Assembly: GCA_004293815.1 (NCBI GenBank)
Contig: RDZD01000035.1
Location: forward strand, 1 to 64,000
Source of the DNA: Cytophagales bacterium
Lineage (GTDB): Bacteria; Bacteroidota; Bacteroidia; Cytophagales; Bernardetiaceae
Length of the DNA: 64,000 nt
Reading direction: 5' to 3'
A program made the translations under genes and the position numbers. Numbering within the stretch: position 1 is the first letter of the stretch; each line of letters starts with the position of its first letter. Shown in pieces: positions 17,395 through 26,546 of this stretch. Under the pieces are notes generated by a model. That model saw only the letters and a list, made by a program, of their open reading frames with translations. It did no database searches and was not told the DNA's origin.

Positions 17395-17784
17395 ATGAAT
17401 CACTTAGCCCAGATAGGCGGCGTTTTTATCTACTCCGAAAATCCTCAGCACTTAGCTGACTGGTATGCTCAACACCTAGGCATTGTTTACGAAGTCGCTC
17501 CTGATGGCAGTGCCTATTATGCGTCATTGCCTTATCTGACGTTAGATGAGGGCAAAAAAGCCTATTTTGCTTGGTCTGTGATTAAAAGTAAAAAAAGACC
17601 TCCCGTAGAGTTTAAGCCTTACATGATCAACTACCGCGTGGTGGATATGGAGGGTTTGGTGCAAAAACTTAGAAATGCAGGAGTTGAGGTTAAAGACATA
17701 GAAGTTTATAACGAAGGCAAGTTTACATGGCTTCACGACCCAGAAGGGAATCAGTTAGAGCTCTGGGAAGATACTAGCCTTTAG
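17395..17784 (+). CDS. VOC (glyoxalase/bleomycin resistance) family protein
   Basis: This 129-residue single-module VOC protein has the family's opening (GGVFIYSENPQHLADWYAQ) and closing (WLHDPEGNQLELWE, with the Glu metal ligand). These proteins use a metal for glyoxalase-, dioxygenase- or drug-binding chemistry, and the substrate cannot be told from the sequence. It starts 30 bases after a well-formed promoter and the ABC ATPase gene follows after 9 bases, so the two are probably co-transcribed, though no functional link is known. Confidence 0.85.
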   Translation: MNHLAQIGGVFIYSENPQHLADWYAQHLGIVYEVAPDGSAYYASLPYLTLDEGKKAYFAWSVIKSKKRPPVEFKPYMINYRVVDMEGLVQKLRNAGVEVKDIEVYNEGKFTWLHDPEGNQLELWEDTSL

Positions 17785-17793
17785 CAATTTTTC

Positions 17794-18513
17794 ATGATGT
17801 CTATGCAGACCTTCATTGAAGTTTCGGATCTGAGCAAAGTTTTTCAGAGTGGCAAAAATATGACTGTCAATGCTCTGAGAAATATCAACTTGAGTGTGGT
17901 AGAAAATTCCTGTACCCTGCTTCAGGGGGCATCGGGTTCAGGAAAAACAACTCTTTTAAGTATCTTGGCTTGTTTAGAAAGACCCACCACTGGACAACTT
18001 TTTATACAAGGTAAAGCCCTGAGCCGTGCCAATGAATCGCTTTTAGCATCCTTCCGACAGCAGAACATCGGCATTGTGTTTCAGAATTACTATCTTTTAC
18101 CTCAAGCCACTGCGTTACAGAACATAGCCGCTCCTCTTCTTAATAGCTCATTCTCTCGCAAAACGATTCAGCAACACGTACAAGAAGCCGCCGAGAAGGC
18201 CAATATAGCACACAAGTTGCAAGCCAGAACTGAAGAGCTTTCAGGTGGAGAGCAACAGCGTGTAGCTATAGCCAGAGCGTTAGTTCGCAAACCTAGCCTC
18301 TTGCTGGCAGACGAACCAACGGCACACCTTGATACAGCCAATACGCAGAGTTTACTCAGCTTATTTCAAAATTTACTTGCAGAAGGCAAAACGATTATCA
18401 TAACTTCTCACGACCCCCGCATTTTTTCAGGAGCTTTGCCTATACATCAGATAATCACTATGGCTGATGGCGGCATTCAGAATCGCACAATCCCCTCAAT
18501 GTTAAGTGTTTAA
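17794..18513 (+). CDS. ABC transporter ATP-binding protein (LolD/MacB-type)
   Basis: This 239-residue ATPase shows Walker A (GASGSGKTT), Q-loop (VFQNYYLLPQATALQNI), signature (LSGGEQQRVAIARAL), Walker B (LLLADEPTAHLD) and the H-loop (TSHDPR). It belongs to the LolD/MacB/FtsE class that works with FtsX-like permeases in lipoprotein release or peptide efflux. No permease gene is next to it, so its partner is elsewhere. Three ATGs lie close together at the start; 17794 is the first. Its stop codon overlaps that of the convergent HEAT-cyclophilin gene. Confidence 0.92.
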   Translation: MMSMQTFIEVSDLSKVFQSGKNMTVNALRNINLSVVENSCTLLQGASGSGKTTLLSILACLERPTTGQLFIQGKALSRANESLLASFRQQNIGIVFQNYYLLPQATALQNIAAPLLNSSFSRKTIQQHVQEAAEKANIAHKLQARTEELSGGEQQRVAIARALVRKPSLLLADEPTAHLDTANTQSLLSLFQNLLAEGKTIIITSHDPRIFSGALPIHQIITMADGGIQNRTIPSMLSV

Positions 18514-20519
18514 TTATCTAAAACTTCTATTTTTTTGATTTTGTCACCTATCTCCAGCTGATCTATAACATATTGGCCAATGATAATCTTGCCAAAAATA
18601 GTATACCGCCCGTCCAAATGAGGCGTGGGGCAGTGCGTAAAAAACCACTGACAACTTTCCGTATCCTTACCAGCCGAAGCCAAGCCTAAAACCCCTGTTT
18701 CGTAGCCTCGTTGGGTGAATTCCGAGCGAATCAAGTCAGGACTGCTGCCCCAGCCATCTCCTCTAGGGCAACCGCCTTGCGCCACAAAATTCTGTACCAC
18801 CCTGTGAAAGCTTTTATTTGTATAAAAACCTTGACGTATCAAACTGATAAAGTTGGCCACCGAAAGAGGAGTTTCATTGATGAGCAGTTCCACCACAATA
18901 TCGCCTTTGGAGGTTTCCATAAGTACACATTGTCCTTGCTTAATACGGCTAATATTCTCCCAGTCAAGAGCTTTTTGATTCACTTTAGCGATGGCGGCTA
19001 CATAAGCTTGGTCATTCAAATAGGCTAAGGTTTGGGCTATTTCTACATAAGTTTCTACATCTTGAGGTTTAGAAAAATGCTGCGCGGCTTCCTCTAAAAA
19101 AGTATATTGTCCGTTTAACAAAGCCTTGTAGGGCAGGTCTTTACCCCTCAGAATGGCGGCTCCTAAACCAGATACCGCTTCGTCTTGAGAGCGGACGGCC
19201 AATATCAGTAGTTTAAGTATTTGCTCAGCAAAGGTTTTATCTTTTTGAAGCTTTTGTATAAAATCTGTTTCGTTATGCAGATTTTGAAGAGCCTCTATGG
19301 CGGAGGATCGCACCACAGCAGGATTGTTTTTGTTCAGTGCCAACTCTAAATACTGATTGGCATTGACGCTCTCTAGCGGCAGAGCTGTAATAAGTGCCGC
19401 TTTTTCATAAGGTTTTTTAGTTTGCGAAATGAGGTCTGTAATACGGTTTTTAGCATTGATGTTTTTGGTAGCAGCCGCTCCCCATAGCAAAGCCCTTGCG
19501 CGGTAGTTTTCGGTGAGCTGAGCCCATATCAGGAGGTTCTCTTCGCTGGCATTTAAGGATTTGCTTTGACACATTTCGGCCAATGCAATCAAAGCGTTCG
19601 GATTGAGATTTTGGTCAGAAAAAAATCGTTCGGCTTCTTGAGCAATTCTCTCAGAACGTTCTTGGGGACTCAAATCGTATGACTTGAGTGCGCGAAAGGC
19701 ACTCACCAAAACGCGGTAGTCTTTTTCGCGTTTCAAAATATTGCTCAATACGGCAAAAGAGGTATCGTCCTGATGAAACTCTAAAGCCTGAGTCATGTGC
19801 ATCCTCACCACTGGGTCAGAGTCAAACTGCGCCAGTTGCCTGCATTGATGCTTATAGTCAGGTTCTTTAATAAGTTTGCGGTTGCGTGCAAAATAGGCAG
19901 ATGCTATCACGCGCACAACTTCGTTACGGCTCAAGAGAAGCAGCTCAGAAACCTTAAAAGTACCTTCTAGGCTAATCAAAGGTTGCAAAATCCCGTCTAT
20001 AATGGCTTTTTTGAGGGCAGCTCTATAAAAACAATAAGCTTGACCTAGCCGCAAAGTATCACTTTGATAGCGCAAGCCTGCCACAAATTCTATCCCCGCA
20101 ATAGTAGCACATTTGCCTATGGCCTCCAATATTGCAGCAGCTACAAGCGCATTCCGCTCTCGCTCCAAAGCAAAAATAAGACGACTCTCTGCTAAACTGC
20201 TGCCTGTTTGCCCTATGGCAAAAGCTGCCGCAGAACGCACTGCTACTGATGTGTCCTGCATACTCACACGCCAGAGTTCAGCTATTGCTAAAGTGTCTTG
20301 TACAGAACCCAATGCAACAGCGGCAGCTAGCCTATATTCGTGTATGGGTTGAGTCAAATAAAAGAGTAAAGAATCGGTATTTCGTTTGTCTTGGAAGTCG
20401 TAAATACGTCTCAAAATATGATTCTGACTAAATTTATTGGGTTTTAGAGGAAGAGGGTTCTGCGCATGGCAGGACACCAAGAAGCCGCAAAACAACAAGA
20501 AGACAGTAAAAAACTTCAT
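18510..20519 (-). CDS. HEAT-repeat protein fused to a cyclophilin peptidyl-prolyl isomerase
   Basis: This 669-residue protein begins with a lipoprotein signal (CGFLVSC, Cys about residue 17). About 450 residues of helical HEAT-like repeats follow (AAAVALGSVQDT, AAAFAIGQTGSS and similar units), then a C-terminal cyclophilin domain from about residue 515. That domain contains TSKGDIVVELL, FHRVVQNFVAQGG, LGLASAGKDTESCQWFFTH and HLDGRYTIFGK, so the active-site Arg, Phe and Gln are kept. It should be a surface or periplasmic foldase with a protein-binding arm. The start at 20519 fits the promoter box at 20552-20559; a longer frame to 20564 would miss the signal. Confidence 0.87.
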   Translation of the reverse strand: MKFFTVFLLFCGFLVSCHAQNPLPLKPNKFSQNHILRRIYDFQDKRNTDSLLFYLTQPIHEYRLAAAVALGSVQDTLAIAELWRVSMQDTSVAVRSAAAFAIGQTGSSLAESRLIFALERERNALVAAAILEAIGKCATIAGIEFVAGLRYQSDTLRLGQAYCFYRAALKKAIIDGILQPLISLEGTFKVSELLLLSRNEVVRVIASAYFARNRKLIKEPDYKHQCRQLAQFDSDPVVRMHMTQALEFHQDDTSFAVLSNILKREKDYRVLVSAFRALKSYDLSPQERSERIAQEAERFFSDQNLNPNALIALAEMCQSKSLNASEENLLIWAQLTENYRARALLWGAAATKNINAKNRITDLISQTKKPYEKAALITALPLESVNANQYLELALNKNNPAVVRSSAIEALQNLHNETDFIQKLQKDKTFAEQILKLLILAVRSQDEAVSGLGAAILRGKDLPYKALLNGQYTFLEEAAQHFSKPQDVETYVEIAQTLAYLNDQAYVAAIAKVNQKALDWENISRIKQGQCVLMETSKGDIVVELLINETPLSVANFISLIRQGFYTNKSFHRVVQNFVAQGGCPRGDGWGSSPDLIRSEFTQRGYETGVLGLASAGKDTESCQWFFTHCPTPHLDGRYTIFGKIIIGQYVIDQLEIGDKIKKIEVLDN

Positions 20520-20551
20520 GGGTAGTATCTCAAAGCAAAATTTGACCAGTG

Positions 20552-20559
20552 CAAATATA
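20552..20559 (-). promoter_or_regulatory. -7 box of the HEAT-cyclophilin gene
   Basis: TATATTTG on the minus strand matches TAnnTTTG, 32 bases before the ATG at 20519. It lies inside the longer open frame, which supports the shorter start. Confidence 0.5.
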
Positions 20560-20675
20560 ATCAATCGAGGATATTTTGCACCGCTACATCAAACAGACTT
20601 TGAGAACAAGCCAAAAACTTATAAAACCAGATGCAAGCAAGGACATCTTATCATATAGGAAAGCACATAACTGAA

Positions 20676-20716
20676 ACACTAGAGAGGTGTGTCGTAACTA
20701 CAGACCTCTCTAGTGT
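20676..20716 (-). terminator. Perfect 13-bp hairpin after the lipoprotein gene
   Basis: ACACTAGAGAGGT (20676-20688) and ACCTCTCTAGTGT (20704-20716) pair fully with a 15-base loop. It lies about 140 bases past the lipoprotein stop on the minus strand. No strong T run follows on either strand, so it may be a processing or weak termination signal. Confidence 0.45.
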
Positions 20717-20854
20717 CCCAAATTTATAGTCTTTACAAAAGACAAATATTTTTCTATAAGCAGCATACTCCTAATAGCCAACAATTTGCTCGTGCAGAAG
20801 CAAGTTTAAGAAAATAAAAAATTGGCATTTAGTATGTTAAGCTGTATTTTTAGC

Positions 20855-21547
20855 CTACATGTCAGGTGTAGATGCAAAATCTGGCAGCTGCACCAGGCTT
20901 TTGTAAGGCTCACCCATGCCTGCAAGTTCTGTCTTATTTTTTGCCCAAAGCTCATTGTATTGCTTGGCATAACTGCTATACTTGGCTCTTTTCATCAAAT
21001 CGGAACCGTCCAAGCCCTGAATCTGGTCGTGTATTTTGGTTAAGGCAGTGTATTTGGGCAAATTGGTCGTTTGCTCGGCCAAAGTATTGACGGCTTTGAT
21101 CAATTCTTCTGTTTTTTTGTCATATTCGTCCACAAGCGTGCTGTTAGACATGGTTTCTTTGGTGAATCTGGCTGCCAAAACACCTTTGAGCATGATGTTG
21201 ATGTTTTTAGAGTCTGTAAAACCGTCCACATTCTTGATTCTTTCCAAAAAGCTTTTGATGTTTTCAAACTTATCGTCTTCGCATTTGCGCATGGCCTGCC
21301 ATGCTTTGTCGGCACTGTCGCGCAACATCAAAATCTTTTGTGGCAGTGGCAGAGTGTCGTCATTGACGGGCTGGGTTTTGTCCCAGAGCACGTCTTCACT
21401 CAAGGAGTCAGGGTTTTGAACCAAACTGGAATCTTGGGTAGTTTCGCCGCCTTTGCCGCCGCAAGAATTTAAAAACAAAGAACCAAAGCACAAAAGCAGA
21501 CAAGTGCATAGAGTAGCTAAAATGGGCAATGAAGATTTGATTTGCAT
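20855..21547 (-). CDS. Unknown helical lipoprotein
   Basis: I do not recognise this 230-residue protein. A signal peptide ends in a lipobox (LFLNSC, Cys about residue 28) and GGKGGETTQDSS follows, a typical flexible linker for an outer-membrane lipoprotein. The rest is predominantly helical, charged and without cysteine motifs (for example LRDSADKAWQAMRKCEDDK and DEYDKKTEELIKAVNTLAEQ). I take the ATG at 21547, supported by the promoter box at 21580-21587; the longer frame would add 41 residues without the signal in place. Confidence 0.7.
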   Translation of the reverse strand: MQIKSSLPILATLCTCLLLCFGSLFLNSCGGKGGETTQDSSLVQNPDSLSEDVLWDKTQPVNDDTLPLPQKILMLRDSADKAWQAMRKCEDDKFENIKSFLERIKNVDGFTDSKNINIMLKGVLAARFTKETMSNSTLVDEYDKKTEELIKAVNTLAEQTTNLPKYTALTKIHDQIQGLDGSDLMKRAKYSSYAKQYNELWAKNKTELAGMGEPYKSLVQLPDFASTPDM

Positions 21548-21579
21548 AGCAAGAAGTTTTGTTGAACAATAAAATGGTA

Positions 21580-21587
21580 CAAAAGTA
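21580..21587 (-). promoter_or_regulatory. -7 box of the lipoprotein gene
   Basis: TACTTTTG on the minus strand matches TAnnTTTG, 32 bases before the ATG at 21547. Confidence 0.45.
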
Positions 21588-21699
21588 AATCTTGCTTTTA
21601 TACGTTTATCAGAAATTAAAGGACGATAAAAATGTGGCTTTTTTTGGACTAAGTTTATTTTGTGGGGCACTCACATTGATTCTCAACAGTTTTTTTGAG

Positions 21700-21731
21700 G
21701 CCTGCGGCAAAGCCGCCACCGCCTTGCAGGC
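21700..21731 (-). repeat. GC-rich inverted repeat after the export cassette
   Basis: GCCTGC (21700-21705) pairs with GCAGGC (21726-21731), and an inner GCGGC/GCCGC pair (21704-21708 with 21712-21716, AAA loop) competes with it. It stands out as GC-rich in an AT-rich gap, 40 bases past the HlyD-like stop. No T run follows in the direction of the cassette, so a plain terminator is not shown. Confidence 0.45.
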
Positions 21732-21770
21732 ATTTAACGGTGCACTAAGAGTTTTTTTACACCGAAGACC

Positions 21771-23072
21771 TTATTGTGTTTTTTTGACCAATACAATGAT
21801 TTGCTCAAAGAATTTTTCAATTAAAGTGCGCTCCTCTGTAATAATTTCCACCGCGCCCTGCATGTCGGGCCTAAACGGCAGATATTGTTTACTGTCTGTC
21901 TTTAGTCCTTGTGTAAAGCGCAAAAACACCGCATACTTGTTGTCTTTTGCTTGCATATCTATATTTTTAACTTGAGCCATTAAACTTCCACAGCGGGCAT
22001 GTGGAAAAGCTTCTAATTTAACTTTTGCAGATTGTCCAATTGTGAGTTTGCCCACAGATCTCCCATCTATTTGCGCTATGGCATAGACGTTTTCTTCAGA
22101 GGGAATAAATGTTAGAACCGTTTCACCTGCCTTGAGTTGCTCAAAAACAACTTTGGGTTTGGGCATACTGACCTGGCACGAGAAGGGTGCAAGTACGAGG
22201 TGATGCGTTTTCCACTCTTCAGTTTTTTTACGTAAATCAAGGAGGGCAGATTTTAAATCGGTTAGGAGTCTAAAGACTTGTTCGTTGTATTGAATGTCGA
22301 GTTCGCTCAAGCTGCGTTGAGTTTGTGCAATTTGCAGCTGGCCATTAATTTTGGCTGCGCGGCTTTGCTCAAATGCACTTTTCTTACTCAAAAGCACACT
22401 TTTAGCTTGTAAAGCGTCTTTTTTTGAAATAGCACCAGCCAGTGCCAGCAAGGAGTCGGTGGTGTGGTGATGTGAATTGATGCCAAGCTCTGCAATTTGC
22501 AGTTCCATTTGACGCTCGAGAATTTCAACCAGCTCTGAGCGGTGTATGATTTCGTTTTCCAATGCCATTTTCTTTTTTAGATAGGCATTTTGCTCACAGA
22601 AAAGGTGGTACTCGCCAATCTTTTTTACAAAACTAAGGGCATCGGACTGTAAAAATCCCAAGCCTGTTACAGCAGCAATGTCTCTAAACTTGGACTTATC
22701 CTTGCGCCAAGTGGCTGTATCTTGTGTATTGATGCTGCTCACAAGCTTGTCAAAGATGAGCATACTGCGAAAGTCTGCCGAGCTTTCTAAAATGAGTAAA
22801 GTGTCGTTTTTTTGAACTCGGTCGCCTGGCTGTATGCCAACAAGGGCTATGCGTGCGTTTACGGGTGATGTAAAGGCCACATTGCCAACGTTATTGTACA
22901 ATACGACTGTCCCCGAGGCTATTTCAGGGTAGCGTATAAAAAACGAGAGCAGCAACACTGTGGCCAAAGCACCCAACAGCACACCGCCGCCAGAGCGCAA
23001 TAGCCACGACGGAGGCGACGAAAGCAGAGAGTCTGTGGCGGGTGAGTAAAGGGTTTGAGAGTTGAGTGGCAT
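21771..23072 (-). CDS. HlyD-family membrane fusion protein (export cassette)
   Basis: This 433-residue periplasmic adaptor bridges an inner-membrane exporter and an outer-membrane channel in type I-like secretion. It has a short cytoplasmic N-terminus, one membrane segment (about residues 25-45, GGVLLGALATVLLLSFF), a lipoyl-like half (GTVVLYNNVGNVAFTSP and GDRVQKNDTLLIL), a long coiled coil (about 90-275) and the second lipoyl and barrel parts (LAPFSCQVSMPKP, then GETVLTFIPSEE). The ATG at 23072 gives this layout. The gene follows the C39-VKOR-thioredoxin gene after 27 bases, completing the cassette behind the leader peptide. No ATPase of the bacteriocin-exporter type is in the window. Confidence 0.85.
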   Translation of the reverse strand: MPLNSQTLYSPATDSLLSSPPSWLLRSGGGVLLGALATVLLLSFFIRYPEIASGTVVLYNNVGNVAFTSPVNARIALVGIQPGDRVQKNDTLLILESSADFRSMLIFDKLVSSINTQDTATWRKDKSKFRDIAAVTGLGFLQSDALSFVKKIGEYHLFCEQNAYLKKKMALENEIIHRSELVEILERQMELQIAELGINSHHHTTDSLLALAGAISKKDALQAKSVLLSKKSAFEQSRAAKINGQLQIAQTQRSLSELDIQYNEQVFRLLTDLKSALLDLRKKTEEWKTHHLVLAPFSCQVSMPKPKVVFEQLKAGETVLTFIPSEENVYAIAQIDGRSVGKLTIGQSAKVKLEAFPHARCGSLMAQVKNIDMQAKDNKYAVFLRFTQGLKTDSKQYLPFRPDMQGAVEIITEERTLIEKFFEQIIVLVKKTQ

Positions 23073-23099
23073 CTGAAATATGTGTATACACAGCAATGG

Positions 23100-24602
23100 T
23101 TATTGATTCACTGCAAAAAACATCAAATCTTCTAAACGGTAAGAAGGCGGCAGAATATGACCATTGACGATAAATGCTGGTGTATGTGTTATGTTAGCAA
23201 CCTGATAAAATGCGTGATGCTTTTCTAGCGCATTTTCTGTTTGAAACTTATCAAGCCCATTTTTACCAAGCTCTTTTTCTACAAACTGACGGTTTGGGTC
23301 TGATGCGTCAGAAGAAAAAGCATAGCAAATGCGAAGCGAAAAGAGTCCTCCAAAATTTTTGAGCATCTCCTCCACTGTGCGGTGTGCTGTTTGACAAGGC
23401 GCACACGATGGGCGGCTTATCATCACGATGTTAAAATCAGATTCGGTGTTACCGTACAGAAAATCAGCAGGTGCAGCATTCTGGTCTATGGCAGGGCTAG
23501 ACTTGAGCGCGAAAAGAAAGGCATCTTGAGCATGTAAAAAAGCCGTCAATCGTGTGTGTGAATACACATTCAACTGCCTTTCGGCAAAATAAAGAGCAAT
23601 AGTACAGAGCACAAGGTAAGTACTTAAACCAGACAATAGCAAAGGTACAGATGCAGAAAGAAAAGTTTGAGCAACAAAAAAAGTAGTGTCAGCGTACAAA
23701 AAGGGCATCGTGTAAGCAAACAAAACGGCAACAATACCTAAGCAAAATAGGCACATTTTTTTTTGCTTAAATCCTTGTATGTAAAGTGAATAAAAACCAA
23801 CAGGTATGCCCAACAAGGAGAGTAATTGAACTAGCTCGTAAGTAGCATTGGCAGAAAGTACGTCGGGCGAAAACACAAAACTCAAAACGGAAAAAGTAAA
23901 AAAAGCAAAGGCCGCTTCTGCCCATGTGTAGCTTGAAGCCAAAAATGCTTTCCTCTCTTTTACTATTTCGCTACAGTTCTTGTTGCCCAAAACTGTGCAA
24001 GCGTTTCGGAAAAAATTATTTTTGGGTAAATTTTCGCCTAAAAGCAGCAGAGCAGATATGGCCACACCTAAAAGCGACAGTACAAAAAAGGCTAGGGCAG
24101 ACAAATTACCAACAAGCAAAAAGCATACACGAGCGCAAAGTAAAAAAACAAGCAAACAGAAAAACGCATTTTGTAGAAAGGTATTTCGCTTATAGGATTT
24201 ATCTTTATGTCTATTCTCTTTCAATTGCGGCTCACCACTCTGTTCGGTTTTTTCCACAAGGAGTGCTTTTCCTGTCCAACTCTGACAAAACTCTTTGCGA
24301 CTGACCGCTTCAGAATTTTTTTTGGCAAAAATATAAAAGCTAGCCCCTTGTATTTTTTCAAGGACAACCCACTTGTTTCTGCCCTGCCCCAAGTCTAGTA
24401 GAGCCAGAGCGGGCAAGGGTATTTCTTCGAGCTGCTCTTCTGTCAGGTCTACCGCTAGGGTATCTACTCGGTAAGCTGCAAGCACATATTTCAAAAAGGG
24501 AATACTGCCGTCACTGTGCTTACACAAGCTTGTGAGCTGCGTATCTGTGTAAGCCACACCCGCAAGGGTGAGCAGACGCGCGATGAGAACTTGCACAGTC
24601 AT
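23100..24602 (-). CDS. C39-like / VKOR / thioredoxin fusion
   Basis: This 500-residue protein joins three parts. Residues 1-120 resemble the C39 leader-peptidase fold (VQVLIARLLTLAGVAYTD and WVVLEKIQGASFYIF), but the catalytic Cys is absent and the usual His position is Trp, so it should bind rather than cut. Residues 145-345 form a five- or six-segment membrane VKOR domain with loop cysteines C202 and C210 and the quinone-linked C284-L-F-C287. Residues 385-500 are a thioredoxin domain with C400-A-P-C403 and cis-Pro P475. Such fusions oxidise secreted proteins, passing electrons to quinone. The ATG at 24602 lies 1 base after the stop of the thioredoxin-like tail upstream, so translation is probably coupled. 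An in-frame upstream extension to 24716 overlaps that tail. Confidence 0.87.
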   Translation of the reverse strand: MTVQVLIARLLTLAGVAYTDTQLTSLCKHSDGSIPFLKYVLAAYRVDTLAVDLTEEQLEEIPLPALALLDLGQGRNKWVVLEKIQGASFYIFAKKNSEAVSRKEFCQSWTGKALLVEKTEQSGEPQLKENRHKDKSYKRNTFLQNAFFCLLVFLLCARVCFLLVGNLSALAFFVLSLLGVAISALLLLGENLPKNNFFRNACTVLGNKNCSEIVKERKAFLASSYTWAEAAFAFFTFSVLSFVFSPDVLSANATYELVQLLSLLGIPVGFYSLYIQGFKQKKMCLFCLGIVAVLFAYTMPFLYADTTFFVAQTFLSASVPLLLSGLSTYLVLCTIALYFAERQLNVYSHTRLTAFLHAQDAFLFALKSSPAIDQNAAPADFLYGNTESDFNIVMISRPSCAPCQTAHRTVEEMLKNFGGLFSLRICYAFSSDASDPNRQFVEKELGKNGLDKFQTENALEKHHAFYQVANITHTPAFIVNGHILPPSYRLEDLMFFAVNQ

Positions 24603-24603
24603 A

Positions 24604-26398
24604 TCACAAAGCCTCCTCAATGGCATTGCTGAGTTTGAGCAGGGTGTCTTTGTAGGCCCCAGCTTCTTCAAAAACAATTTCGCCTTGGCGGTTGATAACC
24701 ATATTGACTGGAACAAAATACGCCTTGTTAATCAAATTGTTTTTCTTTGAAAAAACCCGCCAGCTTGGCTGCATTGTCGCGGGTGGGGGCCAAAAAGACC
24801 ACATCAGAGCTGTATGAAAACCTTTTTTTTAGGTCGTTGAGTTCTGGCATTTCCTTGATACAGGGCACGCAGTAAGTACCCCAAAAGTTCAGAACCACCA
24901 CCTTGCCTTTCAGAGAAGACAGGCTCACTTCCTTATCGCTGCCATAAAGCTTAAAAAGGGCTTCGGGCGCGTGTTTGGTTTCCACAATAAATTTATCTAT
25001 GCCATTTTGTACCAAATAATCTTGGTAGCCCTCCTTGCTGCCGTGAATGCTGATGTAAGTGCCCTCAATCTTCTCGAAAAGGCTATCCAATTGGGTGAGC
25101 TTGACCAGCTCTGTGTATACCTTGAGGGCTGAGTCGGGCTGGTTGGTTTGGACGAGCGACTGCGCTAAGATATTGCCATGAATTGTTATATTATTCCCCA
25201 AAAAGCTTAATTTTTTATAATTGGCATGATAGAGTTCAAACACGGGGCGTATAAATGTCATAGTTTCAGTGTATCTTTGTTTAGAGAAGCAGTGTTGGGC
25301 TACATCCCAATAATGTTCAAAGAAATTAGCACTATCTATCACTGTGGCATTGATACAAATATCGCCTCTTTCAAACGCTTTGATGATTTCTTTTTTTCTT
25401 GCAGCTGCACTATCTATTTTTCCATAAGCGTGAATAAGATTGGTGAGCTTGATATACTCATGCCAATACGGATATTTATAGTAATTTGAAAAGTGGTGGT
25501 GTGTGCTCAAAGCCGCCTCATAACTGATAGTATGTGCTTGAACATAAGGTGTAGATGATGCTAAGTCAGCAAATGCTGAGTATGGATACTTCGCCATATA
25601 TTCGTGGAAATCTATATGATACCCACCCCAAATTTCATTGTAATAAGAACTAAGAAGATAGAATTGTGTTGAGTTAGGGTATAGTCCTGCAAGTAGCTTC
25701 AAATACTTTAAGCCTTGTACTTTATCGCCTGCGGCAATGTATAAGACAGCTACAGCTGCCAAATATTCGAGGTCAGTTTTAGGCTTGGCCTGTAACTCCA
25801 AAAGAGCTGCTTTTCCGTATCTTTCAAAATAGTAAGTAGTCGAGTCAAAACTCTTATATTCTGAAAACCGCCTCAAAAGACAAAAAAACAGATTACTAAC
25901 ACCAACTGCGGTGTATGTGCCACTGTGATTCGCAAAAGCGGCTATATCTTTTTCTGTGCAATCTAAAAGAATTTTTCTTGAGGCTAGCCTGGCCCCAACC
26001 AGAAATATCTTTCTTTCAGTGAAATCAGGGCGCAATGAGTGAATCATCGTAACTCCACTGCTGTGCTCCACACTGTTTTCTTGAACTACCCACTTTTTAG
26101 GGTATTCAAAATAAGAGACTATGATATCCAAAACATTGCTATTCAATGCTAGTTGAATAGTAAAAAAGCTATCTTTTTGTGAAAGTCGTTTGTAATCAAA
26201 CCAGCCATAAGTACTATCATAGTTGTAAGACACCAATGCAACAACATTTGTTGTTGAAGCGTATTTGGGTTTATACGTTAGAGTTACTGTTGTATCAGCT
26301 TTTTGCGCCTTGAGGGTGGGCAGTGCACAAAGCGTGAATAGACATGCAAGAATGCTCAAACGAGTAGTTTTTAGGATTATTGAAGTCATAATGTCCAT
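24604..26398 (-). pseudogene. TlpA-like thioredoxin protein with frameshifted C-terminus
   Basis: The main frame (26398 to 24728) encodes 556 residues: a signal peptide, a long alpha/beta N-terminal region and a thioredoxin domain with the CxxC C510-V-P-C513 (WGTYCVPCIKEM). It stops right after FKEKQFD. The missing end continues in another frame (down to 24604) with INKAYFVPVNMVINRQGEI, which supplies the cis-Pro and last strands of TlpA-type folds. About 8 residues usually found between these parts are also absent, suggesting a small deletion rather than one base error. The signal and linker region has no other defect. If the break is real, the product lacks its cis-Pro. No TAnnTTTG box lies upstream, so expression probably comes by readthrough from the leader peptide gene. 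Confidence 0.7.
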
Positions 26399-26445
26399 TT
26401 CTTATTACGTTTAAGTCGCATAAAAAATTTAGTAAAATTGCAAAA

Positions 26446-26490
26446 AAATGCGGTTCGGTAAATATGCCATATAACGACCGAACCGCATTT
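26446..26490 (-). terminator. Strong intrinsic terminator behind the leader peptide gene
   Basis: AAATGCGGTTCGGT (26446-26459) and ACCGAACCGCATTT (26477-26490) form a perfect 14-bp stem with a 17-base loop. On the minus strand the stem runs straight into a T-rich tail (TTTTTGC). It lies 56 bases after the peptide's stop and 47 bases before the thioredoxin gene's start, so most transcripts would cover the peptide only. Confidence 0.85.
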
Positions 26491-26546
26491 GGAAGTGTTT
26501 GGTACAACAATTTGTTGCAACCATCATACGCAAAAACAGCTTCTGC

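Larger units (their letters stand above)
20520..20854. other. Intergenic region (335 bases)
   Basis: It holds the HEAT-cyclophilin promoter box (20552-20559, minus) and the hairpin at 20676-20716. I see no gene. Confidence 0.6.

Noticed and set aside
21700-21731. Terminator of the HlyD-like gene
   Set aside because: The stem is GC-rich but no T run follows in the right direction, so it is listed only as an inverted repeat.
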